Assembly: GCA_030430125.1 (NCBI GenBank)
Contig: JAUIGA010000031.1
Location: 1 to 15,568 of the forward strand
Direction of reading: 5' to 3'
DNA: 15,568 nucleotides
Origin: Chloroflexia bacterium
GTDB lineage: Bacteria > Chloroflexota > Chloroflexia > Thermomicrobiales > UBA6265
Position 1 is the stretch's first letter, and the number at the start of each line of letters is the position of its first letter. The notes beneath the pieces are model-generated. The model was not told where the DNA came from. It was given only the letters and a program-made list of their open reading frames with translations, and ran no database searches. This document shows, in pieces, positions 1 through 8,045 of this stretch. A program made the position numbers and the translations under genes.

Positions 1-247
1 GATCGGTTTGAAGGTCGCGGAGGTCCTGGTCGTAGGTCGACGCGAGTGAGACGGTCGTCACGGCGCCGGGCGCCTCGACGCGCAATCGAACCTGCCCGAC
101 CCGGCCTGCCTCGTCAGAGGAGTCCGGATCGACGCCGTTGTCGATTTGCATCGCGCCGGCGGCGGGAAGCGCCGCCAGCATCAACACCAGACCAGCGAGC
201 ACGACGGCCACCCAGCGATAGCGCCGTGCCGGGATGGTTCGCTCCAT
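1..247 (-). CDS. Partial exported protein of unknown function (N-terminus only)
   Basis: The frame opens with ATG at 247 and runs off the left edge, so only about 82 residues are visible. AAGGA on the minus strand, about six bases upstream of the ATG, supports this start. The N-terminus has basic residues (MERTIPARRYR), then a hydrophobic stretch at residues 13-29 and an Ala-rich end (AALPAAGAMQ), which looks like a Sec signal peptide or an N-terminal anchor. The rest (from about residue 32) is acidic and then beta-prone (VRLRVEAPGAVTTVSLAS), as in an extracytoplasmic beta-sandwich domain, but I do not recognise a family. It is divergent from the glycosyltransferase gene at 543. An exported location is likely; the function is unknown. 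Confidence 0.6.
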   Translation of the reverse strand, partial: MERTIPARRYRWVAVVLAGLVLMLAALPAAGAMQIDNGVDPDSSDEAGRVGQVRLRVEAPGAVTTVSLASTYDQDLRDLQTD

Positions 248-542
248 GGCGTGTCCTTGTCGCCCATCTACCCTGAGACCACGGGGAACCTCGACCTTGC
301 ATTGCGTGGAGCCGATGCGGCCCTGAATACCCGTCAACAGGATCCCGTTGCAATGTGGTCGAGTCCAGTATACCCCGTGGGGCATCTGGTCACGGTTCGG
401 TCGCAATCTCCGCAGATCTGCCACTCATCGACATGGATTGGCGAATCCGGACGGCATTGCGGTATCGTCAGCAACATCCGGGTGGCACATCGCGTCACCG
501 CGGCAGTGCACGCCCCGTTTCGATTGAGTTCCGGAGACCTGT
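248..542. promoter_or_regulatory. Divergent intergenic region with a candidate promoter around 345-375
   Basis: This non-coding stretch separates two divergent genes. On the minus strand a perfect TATACT (plus coordinates 367-372) could be the -10 of the exported-protein gene, giving a leader of about 110 bases, but no good -35 lies 16-18 bases before it. On the plus strand TTGCAA at 349-354 and TATACC at 369-374 are about 14-15 bases apart, a poor but possible promoter for the glycosyltransferase gene. GTATAC is self-complementary, so direction cannot be decided by eye. Small open frames here are short, GC-driven and lack ribosome binding sites; I see nothing else. Confidence 0.3.
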
Positions 543-2261
543 GTGTCGTCAAAACCCCCGCAGGCGACAACCCAACTCGCATCGACCGCAGCACCGGCGC
601 GGGACGGCGTCCCCGCGATTCCGGTCGAAGGCGTGTCGACGCCGTCCAGGTTCCGCGCTGCCGCAGCCACGATCGCCCGCGGCATTCGCCGGGCGCCGGT
701 CGAGCGCCGGTTCCTCTGGGTGCTGCTGCTGCTCTTCGTTGCCAAAGGCATCATCTTCACCTACGTGTTCCCTCCCTTCTCGGGCCATGACGAAGTCGCG
801 CACTATGCCTACATGCAGGTCCTGATGGAAGAGGGCCGGCTGCCGCACATCCCGGATCCAGTCGCGTACAACGACGCCTATCAAACGAAGATTCGCATTG
901 ATCGGGAACGCCAGCAGCGCGATCGGGACGAAGTCACCCTGTCGCCGGCTGAAGAGCGAGCCGAAAGCGACGCCTATGCGGCGGCCACCGCGGGTATAGC
1001 GGTCGACGAGATTCCCGATTCCTTCAAGCAATACCAGCAGTACATCACGCCGGACTGGTGGAAGGACAACAATCGCGTCGTTCGCGCGGTGACCTACCTC
1101 GGCAACTACCTGCCGTCTGGCTGGATCTACACCGCCAACCACCCACCGCTGTACTACCTGCTGATGGCGCCGGTGTGGGAGGTGACCGACGACCGGAGCG
1201 AGGAGTTCCAGCTCTACGCGTTCCGGCTGGCGGCAATTCCATTTGGACTCCTAACTGTCATCTTCGCCTATCTCACCGTGCGCCGGCTCTTCCCCGGTGA
1301 CACGTTCCTGGCGGTGACGGTGCCAACGTTCGTCGCCCTGCAGCCACAGATCGCCTACGAGGCGGCGATGCTCAACAACGACATCCTCGCCATCGCGACG
1401 GTCAGCGCCTGTCTCTACCTGATCGCGGTCGGCCTGCAGAACCGCTTCACCGTCGGGTTGTGCGCCTGGCTCGGCTTCGCGCTGGGGCTGGCCATGCTGT
1501 CGAAGACGACCGCGGTGATGGTGATGCCGGCGATCGCCATCGCGATGATCCTTCGCCTCGGCTGGAAGAACATCGGAGAGTGGCTGCCGAAGGGGGCGAT
1601 GGTGCTCGGTATCACGGCGGTCATGGCCGCACCGTGGTATCTCTACATGCTGCGCAGCTACGGCAGCGTCTCAGCCCTCGACCAGATCTTGACGCTGCAG
1701 TGGTGGAACAACCAGGATGGCAAGACGCGCTCGATCTTCGACCAGCTCACCGACCAGTGGTTCGCGTGGATGCGCTGGAAGGAGACCTGGGGCGAGTTCG
1801 GCTGGCGATTGATCCCGCTCAGCGACACACTGCTGCGCATCCTCTGGTGGTCCACCGTGCTGGCGATGGTCGGGTTGGCGATTTGGGTGGTGCTGGTCGT
1901 TGCGTTTCGCTGGCGGGCACGTTCGTTGCCGCTCTCCCGGCTGCGCATCATGGCGTCGAGCACCGACCGCATCCTGACGGTGAGCCGATGGCAGGTGACT
2001 GGCGTGCTGGCGATGGCGGTGACCTGCGTTGTCGCCTATTACGCGGTGCTGCAGTTCGGCAAGACCTTTGATCTCACCCAGGCGCGCTACTACTTTCCGG
2101 CGGTCAACGCCGGCGCGATCCTGGTGATGCTGGGGTTCCGCATGCTCACCCCGGTACGCTGGCTCCCCTGGATGCAGGCGGCGATCTTCGTCGGGTTGTT
2201 CTGGGTGAACGTCCTCATTCTCTCGACCTACGTCATCCCCTACTGGGACGCCGCGTTGTAG
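543..2261 (+). CDS. GT-C-fold membrane glycosyltransferase-like protein (family 39 / DUF2142-like)
   Basis: Proteins of this kind use a lipid-phosphate sugar donor at the outer face of the membrane. GTG at 543 is chosen because GGAG lies six bases upstream (533-536). The 572-residue product has a cytoplasmic tail of about 55 residues and then a first membrane helix (57-76). A large outer loop follows, starting with GHDEVAHY (81-88); the acidic pair after helix 1 is the usual GT-C catalytic motif. NHPPLYY (199-205) precedes the next helices, another motif shared by these enzymes. About eight to ten more helices follow, and a Q-A-R-Y-Y-F-P-A segment near the end resembles the C-terminal motif of DUF2142-like proteins. 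Acceptor and sugar are unknown. It stands alone, convergent with the DUF2254 gene. The broad class is fairly sure; the exact family is less so. Confidence 0.8.
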   Translation: MSSKPPQATTQLASTAAPARDGVPAIPVEGVSTPSRFRAAAATIARGIRRAPVERRFLWVLLLLFVAKGIIFTYVFPPFSGHDEVAHYAYMQVLMEEGRLPHIPDPVAYNDAYQTKIRIDRERQQRDRDEVTLSPAEERAESDAYAAATAGIAVDEIPDSFKQYQQYITPDWWKDNNRVVRAVTYLGNYLPSGWIYTANHPPLYYLLMAPVWEVTDDRSEEFQLYAFRLAAIPFGLLTVIFAYLTVRRLFPGDTFLAVTVPTFVALQPQIAYEAAMLNNDILAIATVSACLYLIAVGLQNRFTVGLCAWLGFALGLAMLSKTTAVMVMPAIAIAMILRLGWKNIGEWLPKGAMVLGITAVMAAPWYLYMLRSYGSVSALDQILTLQWWNNQDGKTRSIFDQLTDQWFAWMRWKETWGEFGWRLIPLSDTLLRILWWSTVLAMVGLAIWVVLVVAFRWRARSLPLSRLRIMASSTDRILTVSRWQVTGVLAMAVTCVVAYYAVLQFGKTFDLTQARYYFPAVNAGAILVMLGFRMLTPVRWLPWMQAAIFVGLFWVNVLILSTYVIPYWDAAL

Positions 2262-2280
2262 CCACATCGCGCCCGCAGGG

Positions 2281-2341
2281 GACGTCCTTGCCGGCGCACC
2301 CGATATCGTCCGTCACCTGGTTCACAGCCGGCAATGGCGTC
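2281..2341. terminator. Imperfect inverted repeat between convergent genes, possible terminator
   Basis: Arms at 2281-2295 (GACGTCCTTGCCGGC) and 2327-2341 (GCCGGCAATGGCGTC) pair at 13 of 15 positions across a 31-base loop. It sits 20 bases after the glycosyltransferase stop and 60 bases before the end of the DUF2254 gene on the other strand, where a bidirectional terminator would be expected. There is no T-tract on either side and the loop is long, so this is weak. Confidence 0.25.
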
Positions 2342-2400
2342 CCGTCGTCGTCGCTCGAAACGCGCGCGTGGCGTGGGCGAAACGCGGGAGGGCAGCAGGG

Positions 2401-3825
2401 TTACACCTCGTGCACGATCATGTCCGGGACCGCCGGAGCACGATCACCGCCGTTTCGCGCCCGATCCTCGATCCGCGCCACCGCGGAATCGACTTCGGCC
2501 ATCAGCACTTCCCGCTCCGGCCCGAGCGTGAGTCCCTGTTCTCCGGCCGCCCGCACCAGTGCGAGATGACGCAGCAACGCCGACTGCCGGTTGTCGTCCA
2601 CCAGCGCCGCCACTCGCTCGATGGTTCGGGTCAAATGCAGCATGACCACCAGATCCGTCTTGCCATAGTGCCGAATCTGCGTGAACGCGATGTTCGTGAG
2701 CTCGTCGAACCCGATACGCGGCAGGAAGACCGCCGGTCGATCGTCGATATACAGGATGCGCTCCGGCGATGCCATGCTGCCGGCTCGCGCCAGCACCTCG
2801 CTCAGTCGATCGAGCGCCTGCGTGGCCGTGGTCGGGTCGTTGATCCCCGGTGACAACGCCTTGATGCCGATGTCCGCGATCTGCCGGATACCCAGCGGCA
2901 GATCTGCGTGCAAGGTTCGCTCTGAGCCCGTGACGAACGCGTCCCGCACCGCCCGGCCCGCGCGGTCGAGGTCGATCTCCTCGCTGTCGGCCGACCAGAT
3001 TCTCGCGATAGGCTGCCGGGTGTTCAGGAATGCCCCCATCGGCACCAGGATTCGGATCGTCAACGTTCGCGACTGCGCGACACTCATCAGGTGGTCGACA
3101 TCGTACTGCTGCAAATATCCGGTGCTGTCGCTCACGACATCCTGGCCACCGCCTACAGCATACGGCCGGTTGGTGAGGGCAGGGGAGATTTCGACCTCGT
3201 CGCGAAAGTAGGATTCCACCAGTCCCAGCGCGTCACGACTGGCCCGGTGCAGGATCACCGCCACCTGCATCTGCCGCGCCATGTGGTGGATGAACACGAT
3301 CAGGAGCGCGATGCACAGCAGCGCCAGCCCGATCGCCAGCGAGACTCCAAGTACCGGAACGAACCCTGGGGCATCGTCGCCGTCGGCCTCGACGGTCCGC
3401 AGTACCAGCAGGCAATAGGTGAACGTGCCGATGTACACCGCCAGCACGGACTGATTGACCCGATCACCGGTGAACTGGCGCATCACTCGCGGCGTAAACT
3501 GACTCGACGCCAGCTGCAGCCCAACGATGGTGATCGAGAACACGGTTCCGACCACGGTGATCACCGAGCCGGCAATAGCGGTCAGGACACCGCGTGCGCC
3601 TTCTGCCCCCGCACCGAATAGCCACGGGGACGTTCGGCCGCCCTGCCAGAGCTCGAATGCATTGTCGGCATACACGACGCCGATCGCCAGTATCACCGCC
3701 AGCATCACGGCGACAGCGGGCAGGAACCAGAGAGCTTCCTTCGTGTTTGCCCAGCGCAGTTCGAGGCTCGGTGAAACCCGCGCCAGCAAGCGCTCCCACA
3801 ACGAAGCCTGCGATCGATCACTCAT
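2401..3825 (-). CDS. DUF2254 family membrane protein
   Basis: The 474-residue product matches the DUF2254 family in layout: four membrane helices in the first 180 residues (about 33-53, 80-103, 126-144, 157-180), then a soluble C-terminal half. The segment after helix 2, SSQFTPRVMRQF (108-119), followed by YIGTFTYCLLVL in helix 3, is the family hallmark. The C-terminal half includes a PGINDPTTA stretch, also typical. The biochemical function of the family is unknown. ATG at 3825 (MSDRSQ) is chosen because a G-run lies seven bases upstream; a longer in-frame start at 3987 would overlap the Nudix gene and adds low-quality sequence. It is the last gene of a probable four-gene operon, 47 bases after the Nudix stop. 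Confidence 0.88.
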   Translation of the reverse strand: MSDRSQASLWERLLARVSPSLELRWANTKEALWFLPAVAVMLAVILAIGVVYADNAFELWQGGRTSPWLFGAGAEGARGVLTAIAGSVITVVGTVFSITIVGLQLASSQFTPRVMRQFTGDRVNQSVLAVYIGTFTYCLLVLRTVEADGDDAPGFVPVLGVSLAIGLALLCIALLIVFIHHMARQMQVAVILHRASRDALGLVESYFRDEVEISPALTNRPYAVGGGQDVVSDSTGYLQQYDVDHLMSVAQSRTLTIRILVPMGAFLNTRQPIARIWSADSEEIDLDRAGRAVRDAFVTGSERTLHADLPLGIRQIADIGIKALSPGINDPTTATQALDRLSEVLARAGSMASPERILYIDDRPAVFLPRIGFDELTNIAFTQIRHYGKTDLVVMLHLTRTIERVAALVDDNRQSALLRHLALVRAAGEQGLTLGPEREVLMAEVDSAVARIEDRARNGGDRAPAVPDMIVHEV

Positions 3826-3872
3826 GGCGGGACCCCCGGTCGTCGTACACGTCGAGACGTCGCCGGGTCGCC

Positions 3873-4355
3873 TCACCCCGGCGGCGGTACAGGAACCTGC
3901 CCATCCACATCGCGCAGCGCACGTGCGCACCAGTCTCGAATTTCCTCGGAGACCGGGTGCATCGCCAGATCCGCCATGGAGAACCAATGAAAATCGCTGG
4001 TCGGGCGGGGCGACGAATCGACAGGGATCGCGAAATAGACAAGGTCGATGTGTTCGTGCCCCGGCGCGATCTGCTCCAGCTGGATACCCGCCGGCACCAT
4101 CAGCTGCACCGGCTGTCCGGGGTAGTTCGTCTGCAACCCGGTACTGCCCGTCAGGCGGACGGCCAGGCCGGACTCCTCCGCGACCTCGCGGATCGCGGCA
4201 TCGTCGGGCAGCTCATTCGGCTCGATGTGCCCACCCGGCGGCAGCCACCTGCCCAGTTTGGAATGGCGATGGAGCAGGACCCGACCGTCGTGCACGACGA
4301 ACACCGCGACTGTGAAGTCCCGGGTGACGTCTCCTGAGGGTTCACCTTGCATCAC
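3873..4355 (-). CDS. Nudix hydrolase
   Basis: Nudix enzymes cleave a nucleoside diphosphate linked to another moiety, using Mg2+. The complete Nudix box is present at residues 42-64: G, five residues, E48, seven residues, then REVAEESGL with the metal-binding glutamates. The core strand VAVFVVHDGRVLLHRH and the RWLPPGGH lead-in are standard, and the length (160 residues) suits a single-domain enzyme. The substrate cannot be read from the sequence. The start is GTG at 4355 or the adjacent ATG at 4352; an AGGA lies nine bases before the GTG. Both starts overlap the stop codon of the upstream 2TM gene (GTGATG contains its TGA), so translation is probably coupled. DUF2254 follows 47 bases downstream. 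Confidence 0.92.
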   Translation of the reverse strand: MMQGEPSGDVTRDFTVAVFVVHDGRVLLHRHSKLGRWLPPGGHIEPNELPDDAAIREVAEESGLAVRLTGSTGLQTNYPGQPVQLMVPAGIQLEQIAPGHEHIDLVYFAIPVDSSPRPTSDFHWFSMADLAMHPVSEEIRDWCARALRDVDGQVPVPPPG

Positions 4356-4978
4356 GATGAGACGTCCTGTTCCGTTCCATCTTCATTCCTGGCCGTAGTC
4401 TCGGCGGATTTCCGGCTCGGGCGGCGCAGCCAGGCGATATCGGTCGCCGCCCGCCAGGATACGCGCTGCGGTGGGGGGTGCTCGGGTGCGGCACGCTGAG
4501 ACCCGGTTGCCTGCTCAGGCCAGGAGGTTCGCGTGGTTGCGCTGGTGTCGACCGCGTCCTCGTTCAGTTCCCATGATTGCGGGATCGACGGACTCGAACT
4601 CCGATCCCACGACGGCATGCTGAGCCATGCTGGCATGGGCGGCCCCGTTGGCGCCGTGGATGGTTGCCCGGGAGGAACAGCGGAGGAGGCCGGCGCGGGT
4701 GCATCCTCGTCCTCGGCGAGCAAGCTTCGCGACGCGAGACCGATGCCATGAATGATGACCACCGCAAGCCAGATCGCCAGCACCGCAATCGACCACCACA
4801 CCCGTGGCGCCGCGATGAGGTTGACCAGCATCAGCCCGCTGCACACGCACAACATAACGACGATGTGCGACACCAGCGCGGGTGTCGTCAGGAATGTCAT
4901 CAGCGAGGATGCGGGGTGTTGTCGCGCCCCCGGTTCGCCCCACGGCGTGTACGCGTTGGTATTCGAGTCCTGGTTCAT
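4352..4978 (-). CDS. 2TM-domain small membrane protein with a long disordered tail
   Basis: From ATG at 4978 (an AGGG lies about five bases upstream) the product is 208 residues. Two membrane helices close together (about 37-57 and 62-82) end in WWSIAVLAIW and IIHGIGL, the pattern of the 2TM domain: a WW/WF before the second helix and a His at its end. The C-terminal 120 residues are rich in Pro, Ser, Thr, Glu and Trp and look disordered, with a basic patch (WLRRPSRK) near the end. The family has no defined activity. A further upstream in-frame start (5032) would run into the DinB-like gene and looks wrong. Its stop overlaps the Nudix start; the DinB-like gene ends 46 bases upstream. Assignment to 2TM rests on motif pattern only. 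Confidence 0.65.
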   Translation of the reverse strand: MNQDSNTNAYTPWGEPGARQHPASSLMTFLTTPALVSHIVVMLCVCSGLMLVNLIAAPRVWWSIAVLAIWLAVVIIHGIGLASRSLLAEDEDAPAPASSAVPPGQPSTAPTGPPMPAWLSMPSWDRSSSPSIPQSWELNEDAVDTSATTRTSWPEQATGSQRAAPEHPPPQRVSWRAATDIAWLRRPSRKSAETTARNEDGTEQDVSS

Positions 4979-5024
4979 GAATGCCCTGCTGGAACGAGTT
5001 CTCGATTGGCAACGCCGTTGGCGA

Positions 5025-5471
5025 TCAGGCACCAGCCATGCGGCGGATCTTCTCCAAATTGGTGCGGTCGTTCGCCGCGAGGTCCTTCGCGAGGTCGAGC
5101 ATGCGCTTGTTGCCCTCGATTGGGCGATCCCACGCCTCGGCGTCCGCCCCCGCCATGATGTTCAGGGTGGTCGCACGGGCGCTGCCGAACTGCGAGATAA
5201 GAACCTGCCCCGTTTCGTCGGTCGCCTCGGTTCCGATCACCGGCGGCTCGTCCTGATCGCCGAACACACTCATCTCTGGTGCCAGCGACAATTGGAGCGA
5301 CTTGGCAAAGATCAGCTCGTGATCCTTCATCCCGCGCACCACGGTCTTGATGGACTCGCCGCCGTGGTCCGCCGCGAGTACGGATTCGCCGCGATTCCGA
5401 AGATCGAAGTTCAGCGTCCGGTAGGTATCGATCAGGCTTCGTCGCGTGTCTTCCCAATCTTGCCTTGCCAT
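5025..5471 (-). CDS. DinB-like four-helix-bundle protein
   Basis: ATG at 5471 has AGGA five bases upstream, a strong reason to prefer MARQDWEDTR over the longer frame from 5510. The 148-residue product is mostly helical. The first helix (6-27), the segment ESIKTVVRGMKDHELIFAKSL (39-59, with His51) and the last helix (121-145) fit the DinB / DUF664 plan. DinB-type proteins usually carry a metal triad of three His, the last pair in a final-helix H-xxx-H. Here that position reads ANDRTNLEK, without His, so metal binding may be lost or arranged differently. It is the first gene of the operon with 2TM, Nudix and DUF2254. A TATGCT on the minus strand (5534-5539) could be a -10, without a clear -35. 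The function is unknown. Confidence 0.55.
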   Translation of the reverse strand: MARQDWEDTRRSLIDTYRTLNFDLRNRGESVLAADHGGESIKTVVRGMKDHELIFAKSLQLSLAPEMSVFGDQDEPPVIGTEATDETGQVLISQFGSARATTLNIMAGADAEAWDRPIEGNKRMLDLAKDLAANDRTNLEKIRRMAGA

Positions 5472-5733
5472 GGTGTTCCTGCCTTGCGTTCCATGTATGC
5501 CCGGCTCCACCGGCGCACATTCGGCGTATCCCTAGCATACCGCAGGATTCGCGCCACTCGTCGAGGCGCACCGCTGGGAGAGTGCCTGCTCGATGGTAGA
5601 CTGGACCGTGTAAAACGCCCCACGCCGCCGGCCCTGCGGCACCCGTCAAGCGCGCAGCCGAACCGGCGCGCCGGGGCAAGCATGGCGGCTTGGCGAAGAT
5701 GTGACGCGAACCCAACGATGGAGACAATGCACA

Positions 5734-6117
5734 GTGGTCAACTCGCGAATCGAGAGGCAGGAAGTCCGTCGCGACAATGTCCGCAGCCACACGCCGATGC
5801 GGTGCCCGATCTGCGGCGGCGAGCTGTCCAACGTCCACATCCGGGAGCTCGGCGGGCTCACGGCGGACATCATGTGGCTGCTGCACGCCGGCGAATGCCG
5901 CGAGCACGGGTGGTTCCAGGCCGAATTCAGCGCCGATCCGCCGCGCGAGATATTCCCGGTCAAGAAGCCGTTCGGCACGGCGCGCCGGGTGGTGGTCGTT
6001 GGCCGTGAGTACTTCGAGTTCCCCACCGCCTGGGGTCGAGCACAGCTCGATCAGCGCCATCTCCAGGTGACCGATCCGCTCGATCCCCGCATGTGGGAGA
6101 CCGATCTCGCCAACTGA
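5734..6117 (+). CDS. Small protein with CPxCG and CxxH putative zinc site
   Basis: I do not recognise a named family. From GTG at 5734 the product is 127 residues. MRCPICGGEL (22-31) gives a CPxCG knuckle, and HAGECREHGW (51-60) gives a Cys-x-x-His; together they could bind one zinc. Between them is a region with DIMWLLH. The C-terminal half is beta-prone (RRVVVVGREYFEF) and aromatic. The start is uncertain: GTG 5734 has GGAG ten bases upstream, GTG 5701 has no clear site, and ATG 5797 sits just before the first Cys pair. The AI-2E gene starts 34 bases after the stop, so the two may be co-transcribed. It looks like a genuine short gene because the Cys/His pattern is ordered and no other frame reads sensibly. 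Confidence 0.6.
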   Translation: MVNSRIERQEVRRDNVRSHTPMRCPICGGELSNVHIRELGGLTADIMWLLHAGECREHGWFQAEFSADPPREIFPVKKPFGTARRVVVVGREYFEFPTAWGRAQLDQRHLQVTDPLDPRMWETDLAN

Positions 6118-6151
6118 CCGCCGCCCTCCTACGCAAAGCGAGCGCCCACCC

Positions 6152-7621
6152 ATGGCAACCAGGCCGACGCAGGAGCCCGAACGTTCCACCCGGCCGGGCA
6201 TCACGCCCGCGTCCCTGTTCTTCGTCCTGCTGCTGTTCTGGATCGTCACCCAGGTGCAGCTGGTGCTGGTGCTCGGGCTGCTCGCGCTGCTGCTGGGAAC
6301 CATCCTCGAGGGCCCGGTCCGATTCTTCCAGGATCGCCGGTTCCCGCGACCGGCCGCGATCCTGGCCGTGTACATCACAATCATCGGGTCGCTGGCCCTG
6401 CTGATCGTGGCGATCGCGCCGGGTATCGCCGACCAGGCCAGCACGTTCATCGACGAAGTGCCGGGGCAGCTGGAGGAACTCCGAGACGAGTGGCAGGTCA
6501 GCGACAATACCCTCCTGAACGGCTGGGGTGTCGACCTGCTTGACCGCGCCATCGACACGCTCGAAGGCGATCAGGAAGTCAGCGTGCCGCAGGATGCCGT
6601 TGAACGCGTCATCCCCGTGCTCACCTCGATCACTGGCGGACTCGTCGCAACGGTCACGTTGCTGGTGATGACCTTCTACTACCTGCTGGAAAAGCGGCTG
6701 CTGCGCGAGCTCATCCTCGGTACGCTCACGCCGCGCTACCGGCAGCGCATCGACAAGCTCTGGACGAATGTCGAGAACAAGGTCGGCGCCTGGATGCGAG
6801 GCCAGCTCACGCTCTGTCTCATCATCGGCGTTATCGCCACCATTGCCTACGGCATCATCGACCTCGACTTCTGGCCGTTGCTCGGGCTGTGGGCGGGTAT
6901 CACCGAAATCATCCCGATCATCGGCCCCTGGCTCGGCGGCATCCCGGCGGTGCTCATCGCGCTGACGATGGGCTGGGAAGTGACGCTGATCACCATCGCG
7001 GTCATCGTCGGCATGCAGAGCCTTGAAAACTGGTTCCTCGTTCCGCGCGTGATGCGGGGCGCAGTGGGCCTGACCCCGTTGACCGTGTTCGTCGCCATCC
7101 TCGCCGGCACCCAGTTCATGGGGGTCGTCGGCGCGGTGCTCGCCATCCCCATCGCCGCCACCATCCAGGTCATCCTTAGCGACTTCCTCGCCCAGCGCTC
7201 CGGCCGTGACGAGCGCATGTCCGCGCGCGATGGCTGGCGCTGGATGCTCTCTCGCAGTGGGCTGCGTGACACCGGCGCCGACGATGAGTTCCCCGCCGAG
7301 GACGAAGGAGACGACGGCAACCGCGACGACGAGCTCTACTCCAGCTCGTGGGAAGGCGAGACCATCACCTGGCAGCCGATCCCGACCGACGACGAAGACA
7401 TCTCCGAGGAATCCTCCCCGGAGGCTGCACCGGACGAGATCGCAGTCCGCGAGCCGGACGTCACCCCCGCCGCAGAGGCCGAATCAGGCGACGAGGATGC
7501 GAAGTCGTTCGCCGCCTGGCCCCGCCGTGGTGGATCGGGTACTGCCAGACCTCCATCTGCAACCTGGCCACCTCTGGAGGAAGGCCGTCCCGATCGTCCG
7601 CGCCGGCCACGAGGCGGTTGA
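6152..7621 (+). CDS. AI-2E family transporter with acidic C-terminal extension
   Basis: The family contains membrane permeases named after the E. coli AI-2 exporter TqsA, though most members transport something else, for example Na+/H+ antiport or unknown solutes. The family layout is clear: helices near residues 20-50 and 66-90, a soluble domain (about 95-155), a helix at 157-180, then the conserved core with GITEIIPIIGPWLGG (249-263), QSLENWFLVPRVM (289-301) and a final helix pair ending near 345. The core is about 350 residues, as usual. Residues 372-460 form an acidic, Glu/Asp/Ser-rich tail that is not part of the family. The last 35 codons have poor GC at the third position and overlap the N-terminal part of the peptidase gene in another frame. 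ATG at 6152 lacks a strong ribosome binding site. Confidence 0.88.
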   Translation: MATRPTQEPERSTRPGITPASLFFVLLLFWIVTQVQLVLVLGLLALLLGTILEGPVRFFQDRRFPRPAAILAVYITIIGSLALLIVAIAPGIADQASTFIDEVPGQLEELRDEWQVSDNTLLNGWGVDLLDRAIDTLEGDQEVSVPQDAVERVIPVLTSITGGLVATVTLLVMTFYYLLEKRLLRELILGTLTPRYRQRIDKLWTNVENKVGAWMRGQLTLCLIIGVIATIAYGIIDLDFWPLLGLWAGITEIIPIIGPWLGGIPAVLIALTMGWEVTLITIAVIVGMQSLENWFLVPRVMRGAVGLTPLTVFVAILAGTQFMGVVGAVLAIPIAATIQVILSDFLAQRSGRDERMSARDGWRWMLSRSGLRDTGADDEFPAEDEGDDGNRDDELYSSSWEGETITWQPIPTDDEDISEESSPEAAPDEIAVREPDVTPAAEAESGDEDAKSFAAWPRRGGSGTARPPSATWPPLEEGRPDRPRRPRGG

Positions 7622-8045
7622 TCGAGTGTCCGCCGATCCGCGACCGTTTCGAGGCGCGCCGTATGCCCAGTGCGTGGTGTCGGAGCTTCCCGACCACCAC
7701 CCTGAAGCTGTCGACCTCCAGGCAACGAACACCTTGCTGCTTCGCGAGCTGCCCGAACTCGAAGCGGAGGTCGGGTGTCCGATTCGTCCGGTCGAGTCAG
7801 GTCAACTCGAACCCGCTACTCCGGCTGTCCTGATCGGTCCGGCCGGCGGAAATCCCGCGCTGCGTACCTGGCGTCAGCAACATCGCACGCCACTGCCGGA
7901 TGCGCCGTTCGTCGCGATTGACCGGCAAGCAAGCCGGGTCGTGATCGACGGCGACGACACGGCGGCAATCGGGTCGGCGATCCAGCTCCTGCGGACCGCG
8001 ATCGCGGATAAGCGCGACCTTGTCACCGCGTCGTGGTGTGAGACG
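7530..8045 (+). pseudogene. Out-of-frame N-terminal part of the S41 peptidase gene
   Basis: This stretch reads well in a frame that is neither that of the AI-2E gene nor that of the peptidase catalytic part. It has protein-like content and good GC at third positions, for example AVLIGPAGGNPALRTWRQ and then VVIDGDDTAAIGSAIQLLRTA. That pattern, an 'IG' strand with N-P-x-L, then a 'V-I-D-G-D-D' strand and a helix, resembles the N-terminal domain found in alpha-glucuronidase-type glycoside hydrolases and attached to some S41 peptidases. If one base near 8046 is removed, SWCET joins HEKIVECVDREVRRTFPLL in one frame of about 534 residues up to 9132. The start is uncertain: GTG 7527 or 7530, or ATG 7497. 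The split could be a true frameshift mutation, a sequencing error or programmed frameshifting. Confidence 0.5.

Noticed and set aside
3527..4337. Two plus-strand open frames opposite the DUF2254 start and Nudix genes
   Set aside because: The Nudix box and DUF2254 helices on the minus strand are decisive; the plus frames are Arg/Pro-rich shadows.
4752..6008. A 418-codon plus-strand open frame across the 2TM/DinB-like region
   Set aside because: It overlaps two supported minus-strand genes and an intergenic gap, and its sequence is low in hydrophobic order with no recognisable motif.
4975..6558. A 527-codon minus-strand open frame crossing the DinB-like, zinc-site and AI-2E genes
   Set aside because: It runs across three supported genes and an intergenic region, with composition typical of a GC shadow.
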